64,000 nt of DNA from Phyllobacterium sp. 21LDTY02-6. Its GTDB lineage: Bacteria; Pseudomonadota; Alphaproteobacteria; Rhizobiales; Rhizobiaceae. The notes beneath the pieces were generated by a model, which saw only the letters and a program-made list of their open reading frames with translations, ran no database searches and was not told the DNA's origin. Every line of letters starts with the position of its first letter. Position 1 is the first letter of the stretch. The position numbers and the translations under genes were made by a program. This document shows positions 18,110-26,335 of the stretch, in pieces. Location: assembly GCF_023554255.2 (NCBI RefSeq), contig NZ_JAMJWD020000003.1, positions 62,001 to 126,000 on the forward strand. Reading direction: 5' to 3'.

Positions 18110-18952
18110 CTATTGCTTGGGAAGGTAAGCGTCCGGCATCGGCGAGCCGGGGAACCATTTTTCATACAGGTTTTTCCAGGTTCCATCTTGCATCGCGGCA
18201 TGAAGGGCGCCGTTCAGTGCCTCACGAAATGCCTCATTCCCCTTGCGCACGACAAAACCGGCGGGAGCGTCGAAAGACGGAATATTGACCGCGATTTTCA
18301 GATCGGAATAGCGGTCGCCATATTGCTTGGCAGCCTCATAATCGAGAAAATGCGCATCGATGGTCCCGTTGTTGAGAGCCGAAACGGCGGAATTGTTATC
18401 GGGGAATTTGACGATGTCGGCTTCCCCGAAATTCTTCTCAGCATATGTTTCCTGCAGCGTTCCCTGCACCACGCCGAGCCGTTTGCCTTTCAGGCCATCG
18501 GCGGAGGTGATCGTTGTATCCGGCGTCAGCACCGAGAGATAACCCGCGAGATAGCCGTCAGAAAAATCGACGGTCTTCTTGCGCGTGTCGGTCGTACCGA
18601 TCGCGGCAACGGCGACATCGAAGCGCTCATTGGCCACGGAAGGCAGGAGCGCCGCAAATTCCTGACCGGTGAAGATGACCTGATCTTTCTGAAATCCAAG
18701 GCGGCTGGCTACATTGAGGAAGAACTCGATATCGAAGCCGGTGAATTCCCCCTCTGCCGTAGTGAAGGCGTAAGGCTTGGAATCTCCCATCGTGCCGACG
18801 CTGATCACCTTTGGGTCGATCAGATTGTAGGGATTGCCTTCGGCGGCAGGGGTTTGTGCGACCGCTCCGAAGCTAACGGATAGAAGCGTCAACGCCATCA
18901 CCCCGCTACGAATGGGCGAAAGCAAGGGTGCGAAAATGCCGATTTTGCTCAT
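18110..18952 (-). CDS. Amino-acid ABC transporter substrate-binding protein
   Basis: 280 aa, family 3 periplasmic binding protein with a Sec signal peptide (hydrophobic core [18 protein letters not shown], cleavage near residue 33). Family features are [43 protein letters not shown] and [13 protein letters not shown]. First gene of the module B operon, with ribosome-binding site AGAGGAG. Two LacI-type operators lie 37-72 bp upstream. It should deliver substrate to the fused permease-ATPase downstream. The ligand is not readable from sequence. Confidence 0.93.
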   Translation of the reverse strand: MSKIGIFAPLLSPIRSGVMALTLLSVSFGAVAQTPAAEGNPYNLIDPKVISVGTMGDSKPYAFTTAEGEFTGFDIEFFLNVASRLGFQKDQVIFTGQEFAALLPSVANERFDVAVAAIGTTDTRKKTVDFSDGYLAGYLSVLTPDTTITSADGLKGKRLGVVQGTLQETYAEKNFGEADIVKFPDNNSAVSALNNGTIDAHFLDYEAAKQYGDRYSDLKIAVNIPSFDAPAGFVVRKGNEAFREALNGALHAAMQDGTWKNLYEKWFPGSPMPDAYLPKQ

Positions 18953-18988
18953 GTTCTTCTCCTCTGGAAACCCTGTTATTTTTATATA

Positions 18989-19004
18989 ATGAGACCGGTC
19001 TCAT
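18989..19004. promoter_or_regulatory. LacI-type operator of module B, site 1
   Basis: Perfect 16-bp palindrome ATGAGACCGGTCTCAT with a central CG. It differs from the module A operator by one base per half-site (GAGAAC versus GAGACC). It lies between the divergent binding-protein and LacI genes. Confidence 0.78.
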
Positions 19005-19010
19005 CACGAT

Positions 19011-19024
19011 TGATACCGGTCTCA
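19011..19024. promoter_or_regulatory. LacI-type operator of module B, site 2
   Basis: TGATACCGGTCTCA repeats site 1 with one mismatch. The centres of the two sites are 21 bp apart, two helical turns, which would suit side-by-side binding of two dimers. Confidence 0.7.
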
Positions 19025-19083
19025 TTATCAATTATTAGTTCTTGATTGACCTGCCGTCAATGTCTCCTGTAGTGCTTCGATAC

Positions 19084-20160
19084 ATGAAAGATTCAGGCAA
19101 AGCCCGCTCCGTTACCGTCAGCGATGTTGCGCGCGAGGCGAAGGTCTCGAAGGCGACGGCCGCACGTGTTCTTGGCGGCTACGGGGTTTTCAGCGAAAAA
19201 GTATATGAAAAAGTCATGGCCGCGGCCCAAGCGTTGGACTATCGGCCTAACGAGCTTGCTCGCAGTATGACGACCGGCAAGTCGGGGATTATTGGTGTGG
19301 TCGTCGGCGATATCGAAAACCCGTTCTTCAGCTACGCCGTGCGCGGCATCAGCGATGCGGCGCGCGCCGCCGGCCTCAACGTCATTCTGGCAAATTCGGG
19401 GGAGCAGATCGAGGCGGAGAAGAGCGCCGTGCGCGTGCTGATGGGAAAGCGCGTGGACGGGTTGATCGTGACGCCGGCGGAGTCTCGTGACATCGCGCAT
19501 CTGCGCGATATTCATCGCTCCGGTCGGCCGTTGGCCCTGCTCGACCGCGCCTTGCCCGATCTCCAGGTCGATACCGTCACGGTAGATGACCGGAAAGCAG
19601 CGATGCGGGCGACACGGATGTTGACGGCCGCGGGCCACCGCGACATCGCCTATGTGACAGCGGTCGATTCCGACCGGCACGAGTATCGTGACCTCGAACA
19701 GGTCTATACGTCCTCGGTGCGAGAACGCGTCGAAGGTTTCCTCTCAGTGTGCCGGGAGGCTGGTATCGAGACGCCTGAACGTCTCGTCCGGCTTGGCGCG
19801 ACCAGCCCCGAGGAAACGCGTACGATCATCCAAGCGCTTTTGTCAAAAGCTGACAGGCCGACCGCGATTCTGGCGTCTGACAGTCTCGTTGCCCTGGAGA
19901 TATTCAGGCACATTCGTTACATGGGCTTACACATCCCCAGGGATATTTCACTCATCACATTCCACAATGCTGACTGGACGAGCGTCACGAGCCCGCCGAT
20001 CACGGTCATCGACCAGCCGGTCTACGCCCTCGGCAAGATGGTGGCGGAACTTCTTATCCGGCGGTTGAAAGGGGAAAAACGGCCGCCGGAAAGGGTGGTG
20101 CTCCAGACATCGATTATAGAACGCGGCTCGGTAGGGCCACCACCACCCTCCGGAAGGTAA
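19084..20160 (+). CDS. LacI-family regulator of module B
   Basis: About 358 aa from ATG 19084. Helix-turn-helix TVSDVAREAKVSKATAARVLGGYG, hinge RPNELARSM and a sugar-binding-like sensor domain (IGVVVGDIENPFFSYAVRG onward). The start is uncertain: TTG 19042 and ATG 19060 are also in frame, and none has a strong ribosome-binding site. The tandem palindromes at 18989-19024 just upstream are its likely operators, which would repress the divergent transporter-oxidase operon and itself. It is a close paralogue of the regulator at 12923, with Lys in place of Thr at the first recognition-helix position. Confidence 0.9.
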   Translation: MKDSGKARSVTVSDVAREAKVSKATAARVLGGYGVFSEKVYEKVMAAAQALDYRPNELARSMTTGKSGIIGVVVGDIENPFFSYAVRGISDAARAAGLNVILANSGEQIEAEKSAVRVLMGKRVDGLIVTPAESRDIAHLRDIHRSGRPLALLDRALPDLQVDTVTVDDRKAAMRATRMLTAAGHRDIAYVTAVDSDRHEYRDLEQVYTSSVRERVEGFLSVCREAGIETPERLVRLGATSPEETRTIIQALLSKADRPTAILASDSLVALEIFRHIRYMGLHIPRDISLITFHNADWTSVTSPPITVIDQPVYALGKMVAELLIRRLKGEKRPPERVVLQTSIIERGSVGPPPPSGR

Positions 20161-20246
20161 ACGCCGGCCACGGGCTATTGCGCAGGCCCAGATTCTAGGC
20201 GAGGTATCATCGCACACATAGAAGAAAGCAAACGAGTGAGTTGAAA

Positions 20247-20966
20247 ATGGCGCCCAACGTAGACAAGCCAGCCAAACGGGGCCGCCCGCCCAAGGTGCTG
20301 CTGTCGAAGCGAGAACCTCTTGCCCAACAGGCGGCATCGACAATACGTGGGATGATCATTCGAGGTGAAATGGCGCCCGGCTCGCGCATCCCGGAGAGAA
20401 CGCTTAGCGAGACGATCAAAATATCGCGAACACCGCTGCGAGAAGCTCTGAAGCTTCTCGAGCGTGACGGCCTCGTTCAAATCTTGCAGAACCGGGGCGC
20501 CCGCGTGATGTCCTTTACTGTAAACGAGGCACGAGAGCTCTTCGAGGTCATCGCAGGCATGGAGAGCCTTGCTGCCCAGCTCGCCGCTCGCCGCATCACA
20601 CCTGTAGAACTGGAAAGACTGGAAGAGTTGCACGGGGCCATGCTGATCCATCATCGCAACCATGACAAGGATCCCTATTTTGCAGTCAACAATCAGATCC
20701 ATGATCTGATTGTCGAATTTTCAGGCAACAGCATCCTCAGGGCGACCCATGAGGGGCTCATGCTGAGAGCCCGTCGCGGTCGCTATATGGCTATCATGAA
20801 ACCGTCACGGTGGGACGAGTCGGTAGCGGAGCACGAGGCTCTGATGCAAGCACTCCGCAACCGTGATGCCTCTGCCGCGCGCCGCATTTGGCAGCTGCAC
20901 CTCAATCACACGGGCGATACGGTCTGTTCCGTTCTTTTGGAGCAACTGGCGGAGACCAGCGGCTGA
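20247..20966 (+). CDS. GntR-family regulator, FCD (FadR) subfamily
   Basis: 239 aa from ATG 20247; an in-frame TTG sits two codons upstream. A basic N-terminal tail KRGRPPKVLLSKREP precedes the winged helix (ASTIRGMIIRGEMAPGSRIPERTLSETIKISRTPLREALKLLERDG). The all-helical FCD domain has metal-ligand-type His residues in NNQIHDLIVEFSGN and VAEHEALMQAL. The gene ends base-to-base against the converging amidohydrolase gene (TGA then TCA, no spacer), so it is probably the local regulator of the nitrogen-scavenging cluster that follows. No clear operator was found. Confidence 0.88.
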   Translation: MAPNVDKPAKRGRPPKVLLSKREPLAQQAASTIRGMIIRGEMAPGSRIPERTLSETIKISRTPLREALKLLERDGLVQILQNRGARVMSFTVNEARELFEVIAGMESLAAQLAARRITPVELERLEELHGAMLIHHRNHDKDPYFAVNNQIHDLIVEFSGNSILRATHEGLMLRARRGRYMAIMKPSRWDESVAEHEALMQALRNRDASAARRIWQLHLNHTGDTVCSVLLEQLAETSG

Positions 20967-22319
20967 TCAGGCGGCACGAGCGCGTTTCCAGAGACGATCG
21001 GCGACCGTTTGGGCCGTGGCGATGATTTCGTCCTGGTCGGCCCAGGTCGCACGGCCGTCATCGATCAGTACCTTGCCGTCGCAGATCACCGTCCTGACAT
21101 TGGCGCCCGAGCCCAGATGCGCGACTACGCCGAAGCCATCCACAACCGGATGGAGATTGGGTGCGCTGGAATCAAGCAGGACCATATCCGCCCGGTAGCC
21201 CACAGCAACGCGTCCGACTTGATCGGCCACGCCTAGTGCCTGCGCCCCGCTCACCGTTGCCCAGCCAAATACCGTGTGTGCGTCGAACACAAAGGTCTCC
21301 TTCGCTCGCAGTCGCGCCGAAGCGAGCGCCATGCGCATCGTTTCGAACATATCTCCGGACTTGGTATCGGTGCAGAGCGTGATGTTGGCACCCGCGGCCG
21401 CAAGCGCAGCGATGGGTGCCGCCGCTCCAAAAGCAGCGTTTCCTATGGGCGCGTGAGCGACCTGAATGCCCGAATTCCCAAGCTTGTTTACCTCGTCTTC
21501 CTCCAGAAAGATGCAATGGGCAGCAACAAGCCGCTCGTTCAGAAGGCCGAGATCGTCCAGGAAGTCACTGGAGCGCATACCCTCGCGGGCCTTCATGTGG
21601 GCGATCTCCATACGCGACTGTGCGAGATGAGTGTGAACCTGACGGCCGTCCTTTTCCGCCATTGTTGCGATGAGCTTGAAAAGATCCCGGGATACCGTAT
21701 CCGGCGCGTGAGGTGCGTAGAAGCAACGGATCAGTCCTCCGTTGGCGCCATCCCAATCGTCAATAAGCGTCAGGTTGTCCGCAAGCGTTTCCTTTCCCAG
21801 TGCGACGTCTGGCTGGAACCGACCTTCGGCAAGAGCCGCAGTATCAACATCCATCACACGCCCTCCGAGAAAGGCACGAACGCCCGCCTCGGTTGCAGCC
21901 TTTGCCAGAGCAAGAGGCTTGCGATAGTAGTCGACGATCGAGGTACACCCGAAGCGAACCATCTCGAGGAGGCCAAGGCGCGACAACGCCAGAGTTTCTT
22001 CATCGGAGAGCCAGTGTCCCTGCGGAACACCCTTGGTATAGGCCGGGGCAAAACCAATATCCTCCACCATGCCGCGCACGATCATCAGCGGTGAATGATT
22101 ATGGGTATTGACGAAGCCCGGCATCAACATGCCGCCACGTCCGTCAATGCGCCTGTCTGCGAGACTCTTTCGCAACTCTATTGCCGGGCCGATGGCGGCA
22201 ATCGCGCCATTGCATATCCCTACGGCCATATCTCGTGCGATGGCTTCTCCAAATGTTACGATCGCAACATTCTCGACAAGCAAATCAAATCGGGCTCCTT
22301 GGGCGGCAGTGTTCGGCAT
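20967..22319 (-). CDS. Amidohydrolase, ATZ/TRZ-type aminohydrolase
   Basis: 450 aa TIM-barrel metal hydrolase. Metal ligands are visible in PGFVNTHNHSPL (H-x-H), VHTHLAQS, AAHCIFL and CTDTKSG. The family deaminates or dechlorinates N-heterocycles such as s-triazines, guanine, cytosine and S-adenosylhomocysteine. The usual H-x-x-E on strand 5 reads H-L-A-Q, so the general-base Glu appears replaced by Gln. ATG follows CGGAG. Transcribed leftward from the same intergenic region that drives the rightward transporter operon. The substrate is unknown, but the neighbours point to a nitrogen-rich ring or ureide. Confidence 0.87.
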   Translation of the reverse strand: MPNTAAQGARFDLLVENVAIVTFGEAIARDMAVGICNGAIAAIGPAIELRKSLADRRIDGRGGMLMPGFVNTHNHSPLMIVRGMVEDIGFAPAYTKGVPQGHWLSDEETLALSRLGLLEMVRFGCTSIVDYYRKPLALAKAATEAGVRAFLGGRVMDVDTAALAEGRFQPDVALGKETLADNLTLIDDWDGANGGLIRCFYAPHAPDTVSRDLFKLIATMAEKDGRQVHTHLAQSRMEIAHMKAREGMRSSDFLDDLGLLNERLVAAHCIFLEEDEVNKLGNSGIQVAHAPIGNAAFGAAAPIAALAAAGANITLCTDTKSGDMFETMRMALASARLRAKETFVFDAHTVFGWATVSGAQALGVADQVGRVAVGYRADMVLLDSSAPNLHPVVDGFGVVAHLGSGANVRTVICDGKVLIDDGRATWADQDEIIATAQTVADRLWKRARAA

Positions 22320-22440
22320 CAGTGTCTCCGATAGTCAGTGTGAGGAAATTATGTGCAGCAGCCACCAATATAGGCAGCAGGATCACCAAGTGTGATAATT
22401 ATTCATATATAATATGATGTAAATAAAGAATTTTTTGAAA

Positions 22441-22456
22441 TGGCATGCAATTTGCT
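22441..22456 (+). promoter_or_regulatory. Sigma-54 (-24/-12) promoter
   Basis: TGGCATGCAATTTGCT matches the RpoN consensus TGGCACG-N4-TTGCW with one mismatch. The invariant GG and GC are exactly 10 bp apart. Transcription would start near 22467, about 36 bp before the binding-protein ATG at 22503. This implies nitrogen control, for example by NtrC, of the 22503-30881 operon. No convincing enhancer site was recognised upstream. Confidence 0.72.
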
Positions 22457-22502
22457 TGGTTAGTGGCGTATTCGTCATTCCACGTAACCGAGAGAGATCG
22501 CC

Positions 22503-23549
22503 ATGACCAAGAATGGATTTTCAGACCTTACCCGTCGAAGCTTCCTGAAGAGCGCTACGGCGACGGCAACGCTGCTGGCTGCACCTGGAATACTGCGTGC
22601 CGAGACCAAGGAGCTGGTCGTCGGCGGGGCGGCAAGCCACACCAAATGGGTAGAGGAAATCGTCGCCCCGGCCTTCGAAAAAAAATATGGCGCGCGGATC
22701 ATTTTCGAGGGTACGAAATCACTCGTAAATCTTGAAAAAATGCAATCGAACAAGGCCAAACCGTATCTGTCCGTGGTGCAGATGGACGACCCGGTCATGA
22801 TCATGGCCGTCAATGAGAACCTGCTGACGCCGATCACGCCGGCACTTGCGCCAAATGTCGCAAAGCTTCGTCAGGGTACGGTCCATATGGACGGCATGTG
22901 GGCCAATTACGTCCAGCCCTGGGCGGGTATCGCTTACAACAAGTCGGTGAGCGGGGTGGACAGCTGGACCAAGCTCTGGGACCCGGCCTTCAAAGGCAGG
23001 GTAGTCATCCCATCCCTGCAGAACACGGAAGGGATGTGGACATTGTTCATGGCAGCCCATCTTGCCACGGGCAAGCCACTGGCCGAGGCGCAATATGAGA
23101 TTGATGCCGCATTCGCAAAGCTTGAGGAACTGAAGCCGAACCTTCTCAACGTCTATGCCGTCCTGACGCAATCCTTCAACCTTCTGGAGCAGAACGAAAT
23201 TGCCATGCTGGCCGGACAGTTCTCCTCCTACACCATTCCGAGGGTGACGGAGGGGGCGACTATCGACCTTGCTGCTCCAAAGGAAGGCATCTTCGCAATG
23301 CCGTCTGGCATTTGCCTGGTCAAGGATGGCCCCAATCCCGAGCTCGCGGCAGCCTATGTAAACGAGATGCTGGGCGCTGAACTGCAGAGCATCCTGGCGG
23401 AATCCACATACTCTCTTCCCGCCAACACCGAAGTGAAGGGTGTCGATATCGCGCCGGCAGGTATCGAGGTTTTCGGTCCGGACTGGGCATTCGTATCGAA
23501 GAACCGCGCCAATTGGATCGATCGTTTCGATCGCATGATGGCGATCTAA
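22503..23549 (+). CDS. ABC transporter substrate-binding protein, PotD-like, Tat-exported
   Basis: 348 aa extracellular solute-binding protein of the spermidine/putrescine and Fe3+ class. The N-terminal TRRSFLKSATATATLLAAPG is a twin-arginine signal, so it is exported folded. Core features are EIVAPAFEKKYGARIIFEG and WDPAFKGRVVIPS. First gene of a long rightward run (22503-30881) whose gaps are mostly overlaps or a few bp. A sigma-54-type promoter lies immediately upstream. The ligand could be a polyamine, an amide or a ureide. The enzymes downstream favour a nitrogenous compound. Confidence 0.92.
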   Translation: MTKNGFSDLTRRSFLKSATATATLLAAPGILRAETKELVVGGAASHTKWVEEIVAPAFEKKYGARIIFEGTKSLVNLEKMQSNKAKPYLSVVQMDDPVMIMAVNENLLTPITPALAPNVAKLRQGTVHMDGMWANYVQPWAGIAYNKSVSGVDSWTKLWDPAFKGRVVIPSLQNTEGMWTLFMAAHLATGKPLAEAQYEIDAAFAKLEELKPNLLNVYAVLTQSFNLLEQNEIAMLAGQFSSYTIPRVTEGATIDLAAPKEGIFAMPSGICLVKDGPNPELAAAYVNEMLGAELQSILAESTYSLPANTEVKGVDIAPAGIEVFGPDWAFVSKNRANWIDRFDRMMAI

Positions 23550-23607
23550 TTTTCTCGGCAAAATGACGGCGGGCCGTCCACGCCCGTCCTCCACAAAGGG
23601 AAGCGGA

Positions 23608-24678
23608 ATGTATCTGGACGTAAAAGGTATAATCAAGAGCTATCGGGACAACACCGTCCTTGACGGTCTCGATTTCTCGGTTGCCAGGGGCGAGCTGGTA
23701 TCCCTGCTCGGCCCCTCAGGCTGCGGAAAAACCACCTTGCTGCGCATGATAGCAGGCCTGGTTACGGCGGATCATGGCACGATACGGCTGGCTGAACGCG
23801 ATGTGACCGGATTGCCGGCCCATAAACGCAACGTTTCGGTGGTCTTTCAGAACTACGCATTGTTCCCGCATCTCAATGTTTCTGAAAATGTCGGGTTCGG
23901 CCTGGCCGCACGCGGAGTTTCCAAGGCAGAGCAAAGGACCCCGGTCGAAGAAGCTTTGGCATTGGTGCGCATGGAGCAATTCGCCGACCGACCTATTTCG
24001 GCACTCTCAGGCGGGCAGCAACAGCGTGTAGCCGTCGCCCGCGCACTGGTCGTGGCCCCTGATTTGCTGTTGCTGGATGAGCCTTTTTCGGCGCTCGACC
24101 GCAAATTGCGAGAAACCATGCAAGTCGAACTCAAGGCTCTCTTGCGCTCTCGCGGCATTACGGCTGTTTTCGTAACCCACGATCAGGAAGAGGCGCTCGC
24201 CGTGTCCGATCGGATCGCCGTCATGAACCGTGGGCGGATTGAGCAATATGGCGGACCGATGGAGCTCTATTCCCGCCCGGCAACGAGTTTCGTCCTCGAT
24301 TTTGTTGGTATGTCGACCCGTATCGCTGGAACGGTCAAGAAGGTCGAGGGTCGTTCGCTGCTGATCTCGACGGCCTATGGGGAGGTAACTGCACCGGGTA
24401 ACTTTATCCAGGGCGCGAAGGTCCTTCTCGGTGTTCGGCCGGAACATCTCGACCCCGTGCCGGGTGCTGCCGGCAGCAACAGCATAACCGTGGCACTCAG
24501 CGATGTCATGTGCCTCGGGGCGAAGACACTTGTTCACGCCACCGCTTCGGGCGCCGACCGCATCATCTGCGAGCAATCGGGCGCCGCCCAGCAGGGCCTG
24601 CCTTCGACCGGCGAACCGGTAACGCTCTCCTGGAACGTGGAACAGACATTGGTCTATCCGGCGGAGGGAGTGCAATGA
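23608..24678 (+). CDS. ABC transporter ATP-binding protein, PotA-like
   Basis: 356 aa. ATPase domain with Walker A LLGPSGCGKTTLLR, signature LSGGQQQR and Walker B LLLLDEPFSALD, followed by a TOBE domain (about residue 265 on: FVGMSTRIAGTVKKVEG, VLLGVRPEHLD). ATG 23608 has AAGCGGA just before it; an in-frame upstream ATG at 23563 would add 15 untypical residues. It energises the importer formed with the two permeases that follow. Its last codon overlaps the next start by 4 bp. Confidence 0.94.
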   Translation: MYLDVKGIIKSYRDNTVLDGLDFSVARGELVSLLGPSGCGKTTLLRMIAGLVTADHGTIRLAERDVTGLPAHKRNVSVVFQNYALFPHLNVSENVGFGLAARGVSKAEQRTPVEEALALVRMEQFADRPISALSGGQQQRVAVARALVVAPDLLLLDEPFSALDRKLRETMQVELKALLRSRGITAVFVTHDQEEALAVSDRIAVMNRGRIEQYGGPMELYSRPATSFVLDFVGMSTRIAGTVKKVEGRSLLISTAYGEVTAPGNFIQGAKVLLGVRPEHLDPVPGAAGSNSITVALSDVMCLGAKTLVHATASGADRIICEQSGAAQQGLPSTGEPVTLSWNVEQTLVYPAEGVQ

Positions 24679-25541
24679 GCCAATTCAACGGAGCCGCAGC
24701 CGCGCCTGGCCGACGAACTGATCCATTCCTGCTTCTGGCTGTTCCGGCGCTCTGTCTGCTTGGCATGCTGTTTGTATTGCCGATCGTCTTCCTGCTCGTG
24801 AAAAGTTTCAGGGACACGACGGGCAATCTATCGATTGCCACTTATGTCGCGTTTTTCTCCGATCCCTTCATGCTGACGGCACTTCGCCGTACTATTGTGG
24901 TCGCGATAGAAACCACACTCCTGACACTCCTTCTTGGCTATCCTACCGCCTTTGCTCTGGCACGCGCTCGCGGATTTACCCAGACAATCATACTCATAGC
25001 GATGATCCTCCCGCTGTCGGTCGGCGTGATCGTCAAGGCCTTTGCCTGGTCTATCGTTTTCCGTACCGACGGCGTGATCAACAAAACACTGCTCGGTCTT
25101 GGCATCATCGACCAACCCTTGCGGCTGCTTTTCACCGAAACAGCCCTGGTGATCGGTGCGACAAATATATTCCTGCCGTTCATGGTGTTACCAATCTACG
25201 CGGTCATTCGCCAGACCGACCCAAACCTTCGCTCAGCTGCGGCTACGCTGGGTGCCGGGCCGTTGTTCTGTTTCTTCCGGGTAACCTTGCCACTGACGCT
25301 TCCTGGTATCGTCGCGGGCGCCGCCTTTGTCTTCTCAATGGCGGTGGCGATGTATGTGATACCCAACCTGATCATCGGCGAACGCACGCAGACCCTGTCC
25401 ATGCTGATCGCCAGGTCCTTTCTCTATCTTCGGAACGAACAAATGGGGTCGACCATATCAACCATATTGCTTGCGATTGCGGCATTCATCGTCATCGTCT
25501 CGTCCGTCATCCTGAAGAGACTTTCCGGGAGGCAGGCATGA
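24675..25541 (+). CDS. ABC transporter permease, PotB-like
   Basis: 288 aa integral membrane protein with about six hydrophobic segments, beginning FLLLAVPALCLLGMLFVLPIVFLLVKSF. The EAA-type loop LRSAAATLGAGPLFCFFRVTLPLTLPG contacts the ATPase. The start codon overlaps the ATPase stop (ATGA) and is preceded by GGAGGGAG. It pairs with the next gene as a heterodimeric channel. Confidence 0.93.
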   Translation: MSQFNGAAAAPGRRTDPFLLLAVPALCLLGMLFVLPIVFLLVKSFRDTTGNLSIATYVAFFSDPFMLTALRRTIVVAIETTLLTLLLGYPTAFALARARGFTQTIILIAMILPLSVGVIVKAFAWSIVFRTDGVINKTLLGLGIIDQPLRLLFTETALVIGATNIFLPFMVLPIYAVIRQTDPNLRSAAATLGAGPLFCFFRVTLPLTLPGIVAGAAFVFSMAVAMYVIPNLIIGERTQTLSMLIARSFLYLRNEQMGSTISTILLAIAAFIVIVSSVILKRLSGRQA

Positions 25542-26335
25542 CCCTCACCGATAGAATTGCAACCGTTGCAAGCTGGATTGTCGCGCTTGCGGTCTGCATC
25601 TATTTACTGACACCACTCATCATAACGGTGATCGTGTCCTTCACTTCTTCCAGCGTCTATACGCTACCGCCGCCAGGCTGGTCATTGCGTTGGTACGAAA
25701 CCATGGCGCGCAAGCATGATTTGATCAGTGCCTTGTGGCTTTCGGTCAATCTTGCGTCGATCTCCACGATAATCGCGCTGGTGGTTGGCACACTCGCCTC
25801 GCTTGCCATTGTACGCGGCCGCTTTCCGGGGCGCGAAATACTGGCCACGGTGACAGTGTCGCCGCTGATGATGCCAGGGCTCGTTATCGGTGTCGCATTG
25901 CTGCAGTTCTTCCGCGATCTCGGCTTGCGCGATGCCTATTGGAGCCTTTTGCTGGCCCATATCGTCATCACCCTACCCTATATCGTGCGCACGCTCGTCG
26001 CGGCGCTGGAAAAGTTCGACTTCTCCCTGATCGATGCTGCCCAGACACTTGGCCTTCCATATTCCCGGGCGATTATCAAAGTCATGGTGCCGGGCCTGGC
26101 ACCCGCATTTCTAACCTCTGGCATGTTCGCTTTTCTCGCGTCGATGGACAATTATCCGATCTCGATCTTTCTAACAGACGCCTGGAACAAGACACTTCCG
26201 ATCAAGATGCTGCAATATCTCGAGGAAGCGCCGGATCCGACGATCGCTGCCGTTTCATCCGGCCTCATCGTGCTCGCCCTGACGGCATTGGTCATAGGCT
26301 CCAGAACTGTCGGCCTTAACCGGATGATCCAATAA
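25538..26335 (+). CDS. ABC transporter permease, PotC-like
   Basis: 265 aa with six predicted membrane segments (SWIVALAVCIYLLTPLIITVIVSF first). The coupling loop is DAAQTLGLPYSRAIIKVMVPGLAP. It overlaps the previous permease by 4 bp and the next gene by 1 bp (TAATG), indicating tight translational coupling from transporter into the catabolic enzymes. Confidence 0.93.
   Translation: MTLTDRIATVASWIVALAVCIYLLTPLIITVIVSFTSSSVYTLPPPGWSLRWYETMARKHDLISALWLSVNLASISTIIALVVGTLASLAIVRGRFPGREILATVTVSPLMMPGLVIGVALLQFFRDLGLRDAYWSLLLAHIVITLPYIVRTLVAALEKFDFSLIDAAQTLGLPYSRAIIKVMVPGLAPAFLTSGMFAFLASMDNYPISIFLTDAWNKTLPIKMLQYLEEAPDPTIAAVSSGLIVLALTALVIGSRTVGLNRMIQ

Noticed and set aside
22320-22440. NtrC enhancer sites upstream of the sigma-54 promoter
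   Set aside because: Fragments such as TGTGCAGCAGCCACCA are too far from TGCAC-N5-GGTGCA to call.
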